64,000 bases of DNA from assembly GCA_021816935.1 (NCBI GenBank), contig JAKAWR010000008.1:1-64000 (forward strand), in the 5' to 3' direction. Of the stretch, positions 61,779-64,000 are shown piece after piece. Origin of the DNA: Actinomycetes bacterium. Lineage in GTDB: Bacteria; Actinomycetota; Acidimicrobiia; Acidimicrobiales; JAMCPL01. A model generated the notes under the pieces. That model made no database searches and was not told where the DNA came from. It saw only the letters and a list, made by a program, of their open reading frames with translations. The position numbers and the translations under genes are program-made. Positions within the stretch are counted from its first letter, which is position 1; each line of letters begins with the position of its first letter.

Positions 61779-63674
61779 TCAAGTCGTAATCCGGGCCATG
61801 GCGAGGCGGCCTACCGGGTGCAGGACGTCGGCCTCGAGCATGGGCCCTACTTCCCGTGCTCCGTCCGCCAGGGGCATATCGCCCTGGGGTGCGTTATCGG
61901 GCCTGCCGGCACCCCGGTCACGGTCGCTCCGCCCTCCGTCAATCCGGGCACGCCCCGCCCGCCCCACCTTCCCGTGTCGGACGCTGCCATCGCCATCGCC
62001 ATCACCGGCTCCGCCGCCGGCCGGCTCCGGCTCGATCGTGAGGGTGTTCGCGAAGGGATCGACGAGCCTGAGGGGCTGATCGAAAAGCCTCTGGAGCCGT
62101 CTCGCCTCCTCGAAGAGTGCCCATTCGGTTTCGCCGTATGTGGAGAGGTCGTCGGACACAAGCAGGAGTCCACCGGTGCCGGCGGCAACTGACGAGGCGA
62201 TGCGGCGCTCGCGGGGAGTAAGCAGGGTTTTCCTGGGTCGCAGTAGGAGGCAGTCCGGATCGTTGACGAAAAGCCTGCGGTGAAGAGGGGAGCGCAGCAA
62301 CGTCATGCGAAGAGCAGATCTCGTGGAGGGCGTTACGTCGGGGTACCCTGGGATACGCATGGGGCCTGCTGTCCAGAGGGCGGCCGTATCGGGGGACACG
62401 CGCATGGCATCTGCAATTCCGACGGCCTGCGCAAGTGGGCATCCGCAGGCGAGCAGGTAAGAGCTGTTGCCGATGCCTTCTCTTACGGCTTCGAGGCCTT
62501 TCACGAGCGACTCCGCTCGCGTCCACCGCCCACTGCCGGAGCGGCGGGCAGGAATGGCCGCGGCGTAGAGGAAGTCGATCTTGTGGTACGTCCAGCCCTT
62601 CTCGGTGAGCTCGGAATAGGTACTGCGGAGGTGGTCGAGGAAGGCTGGGTTGGTGGTATCGAGAGCGAGCCCCCAGCCGCCCCAGCCAATCGGGTTGAAC
62701 GAGGTCTTCACCGTGCGACCAGTGCGGGTTCGTGCCAGCCACTCGGGGTGCGCTGTTGCCACCTTCGAGCTGCGTGAGGCGAGGAAGGGCGCGGTCCAGA
62801 TGCCCGGGGTCATCCCGAGCCCCTCTATCCTCGCGGCCAACGCGTCGAGGCGGCCGTCGCCGAAGCGCTGGTTGGGGATGGTCCAGTCGCCAAGGGCCGC
62901 TTCGTAGCATTCGTCGATCTGGATGAGGTCGAAGGAGTGGCGTGAGGCCACGAGCGCATTGGACTCGATGTCAGCTGGCGTGGCTCTTGCATAATAGTGA
63001 TACCACGTACACCATCCAACAGGGGATGGGGCGCTCCGTCGGGCATCCGACTCCGCTGCAGCCAGGTCGCCGTAGAGCGAATAGAGCCGGCCGGGGTCGC
63101 CCGAGGCGATGAACAGGGGGTCGACTACGCGCTCGCCACCGGGTTCGATTGCTACGCCGTCAAGGTGGCAGATGATGCGGAGCGAGGTTCGGGTACCGGC
63201 TGTTCCGGTGCCGGCCGCCCGCTCCCCGCGCAGGCAGGCAACGGACGTGAGGTTGCGCCGTCCCGAGAGTGCCCCTACGACCCCTCCTTCGGCGCCGCCT
63301 GGTCCGAAACCATCAGCGGCAAGGAGGAACTGGTCGCCGACGACGGAGCGCCCGGCGTTCGTCCCGTCAGCGTGCAGCATGTGGCGAACCCAGGAAGGAG
63401 CGATCCGCTGGCCGGCGCGGGGGCGGTCGACTGGCAACGGACCGGCAAGGGACCAGCTCTGCCAACCGTGCTCCATGACGAGGGTCGGATGGGCGTCGAG
63501 GGTGATGACGACCCGGTTCGCCGCAAGTGGCGAGTCGCTGTTGCGGCGGGGGTTGCGAACGGTGATGTCGAGACGGGTTCCGCCGGCTGCGTCTGTGGCG
63601 ACTACGGCGACATCGAGCTCATCCGGATCGGCCGATACGGACAGTACCGGCGATGGGATGCCGGCCTGTACCAT
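61779..63674 (-). CDS. GH36-type alpha-galactosidase
   Basis: This 631-residue retaining glycoside hydrolase of the alpha-galactosidase clan has an N-terminal beta-sandwich domain with MEHGWQSWSL, then the barrel with GWCTWYHYY, FDLIQIDECYEAALGDW, PGIWTAPFLASRSSK, YHKIDFLYAAA (nucleophile Asp) and GIADAMRVSPD (acid/base Asp). The last 70 residues are a Gly/Asp/Arg-rich low-complexity stretch. No signal peptide is seen, so it acts on imported oligosaccharides. It converges on rarA with a 40-base gap and follows a partial gene after 21 bases. Confidence 0.87.
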   Translation of the reverse strand: MVQAGIPSPVLSVSADPDELDVAVVATDAAGGTRLDITVRNPRRNSDSPLAANRVVITLDAHPTLVMEHGWQSWSLAGPLPVDRPRAGQRIAPSWVRHMLHADGTNAGRSVVGDQFLLAADGFGPGGAEGGVVGALSGRRNLTSVACLRGERAAGTGTAGTRTSLRIICHLDGVAIEPGGERVVDPLFIASGDPGRLYSLYGDLAAAESDARRSAPSPVGWCTWYHYYARATPADIESNALVASRHSFDLIQIDECYEAALGDWTIPNQRFGDGRLDALAARIEGLGMTPGIWTAPFLASRSSKVATAHPEWLARTRTGRTVKTSFNPIGWGGWGLALDTTNPAFLDHLRSTYSELTEKGWTYHKIDFLYAAAIPARRSGSGRWTRAESLVKGLEAVREGIGNSSYLLACGCPLAQAVGIADAMRVSPDTAALWTAGPMRIPGYPDVTPSTRSALRMTLLRSPLHRRLFVNDPDCLLLRPRKTLLTPRERRIASSVAAGTGGLLLVSDDLSTYGETEWALFEEARRLQRLFDQPLRLVDPFANTLTIEPEPAGGGAGDGDGDGSVRHGKVGRAGRARIDGGRSDRDRGAGRPDNAPQGDMPLADGAREVGPMLEADVLHPVGRLAMARITT

Positions 63675-63695
63675 CGGAACTCCGCGCCCGGCCGT

Positions 63696-63998
63696 TCAGT
63701 CGAGAAGCCAGGCCGGGGAGGCGTCGAGGAGGAACTTGCTTACCGCCAGGCAACGCTCCAGTACTTCGCAGAGGAACTCCTCTCCCGACAGGATTCTCGT
63801 GAGCGAGACGGGGTAGTGGGCCACCACCGATATGCGGCGCTCCGAGCCGTCGGTTGCTGATGCGAACGAGTCGATCGCCGATACTTCCAGTGGAAGCTCG
63901 ATCCCGCCCACTCCAGCCAGGTCGATTGCGAGGCGTAGCAGGTCGGGGCCGTTCGGCAGGGGGGGCAGCGTCCAGGTGAAGGACATCGGGAAGTCGAA
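63696..63998 (-). CDS. Partial protein of unknown function upstream of the alpha-galactosidase
   Basis: The frame is open to the window edge (FDFPMSFTWTLPPLPNGPD), so the N-terminus is probably missing; an ATG at 63986 would give 96 residues. The visible part (VSAIDSFASATDGSERRISV, VSLTRILSGEEFLCEVLERC) matches nothing I recognise. It ends 21 bases before the alpha-galactosidase start and is likely co-transcribed with it, so a role in sugar metabolism is possible but only by association. Confidence 0.45.
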   Translation of the reverse strand, partial: FDFPMSFTWTLPPLPNGPDLLRLAIDLAGVGGIELPLEVSAIDSFASATDGSERRISVVAHYPVSLTRILSGEEFLCEVLERCLAVSKFLLDASPAWLLD

Positions 63999-64000
63999 GC

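Overview
The window is high-GC bacterial DNA with long protein-coding genes, many 4- to 8-base gene overlaps, a division cluster of the Gram-positive/actinobacterial kind (SepF and DivIVA next to FtsZ, no FtsA seen), a homodimeric AceE-type pyruvate dehydrogenase, a TIGR03086 (mycothiol-isomerase-like) protein and many apparently leaderless starts. I infer a member of the Actinomycetota, perhaps a deep branch such as Acidimicrobiia; the sequence alone does not settle this. I found no rRNA, tRNA, CRISPR array or intact insertion sequence.

Bases 1-26.5k are an accessory defence island. It opens with the 3' part of a type I restriction locus (hsdS, hsdR; hsdM would lie outside the window). A co-directional run follows: an OLD-like ATPase/TOPRIM protein, a 1139-residue protein I cannot assign, and a 1604-residue DUF1998 DEAD/DEAH helicase, resembling a Druantia-like pair. 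After a strip of decayed genes (a vapC relic, a DUF6157 pseudogene) comes a compact four-gene module: a PD-(D/E)XK nuclease converging on an operon of amino-methyltransferase, HerA ATPase and NurA nuclease. Direct repeats of about 254 bp flank this module; they carry the promoter and first codons of an antitoxin gene, and the left copy has given its N-terminus to the DUF6157 pseudogene. To the right lie a toxin-antitoxin relic, a broken AlbA_2 gene, a ParA ATPase, a 24-codon hsdR stub (together the scar of a second type I locus) and two coiled-coil proteins sharing an N-terminal module, of which a third relic sits near 29.0k.

Bases 26.9k-28.9k hold two membrane transporters (TauE/SafE and GDT1/UPF0016). 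From 29.4k the division and cell-wall (dcw) cluster runs on the + strand: mraZ, rsmH, an FtsL-like gene, ftsI, murE, mraY, murD, ftsW, murG, a murC-murB fusion, ftsZ, pgeF, yggS, sepF, yggT, divIVA. Neither murF nor ftsQ is present. These genes make lipid II in the cytoplasm and at the membrane, polymerise it at the septum, and place the FtsZ ring and pole or septum scaffold.

Bases 48.3k-64k are housekeeping: ileS (-), a DksA/TraR zinc-finger protein with a histone-like tail, lspA and an rluD-type pseudouridine synthase (+), an acetyltransferase-like gene and aceE (-), rnhA, a short-chain dehydrogenase and rarA (+), and a GH36-type alpha-galactosidase with a partial upstream gene (-). A recurring oddity is in-frame tandem repeats that lengthen linkers or tails of otherwise conserved proteins.
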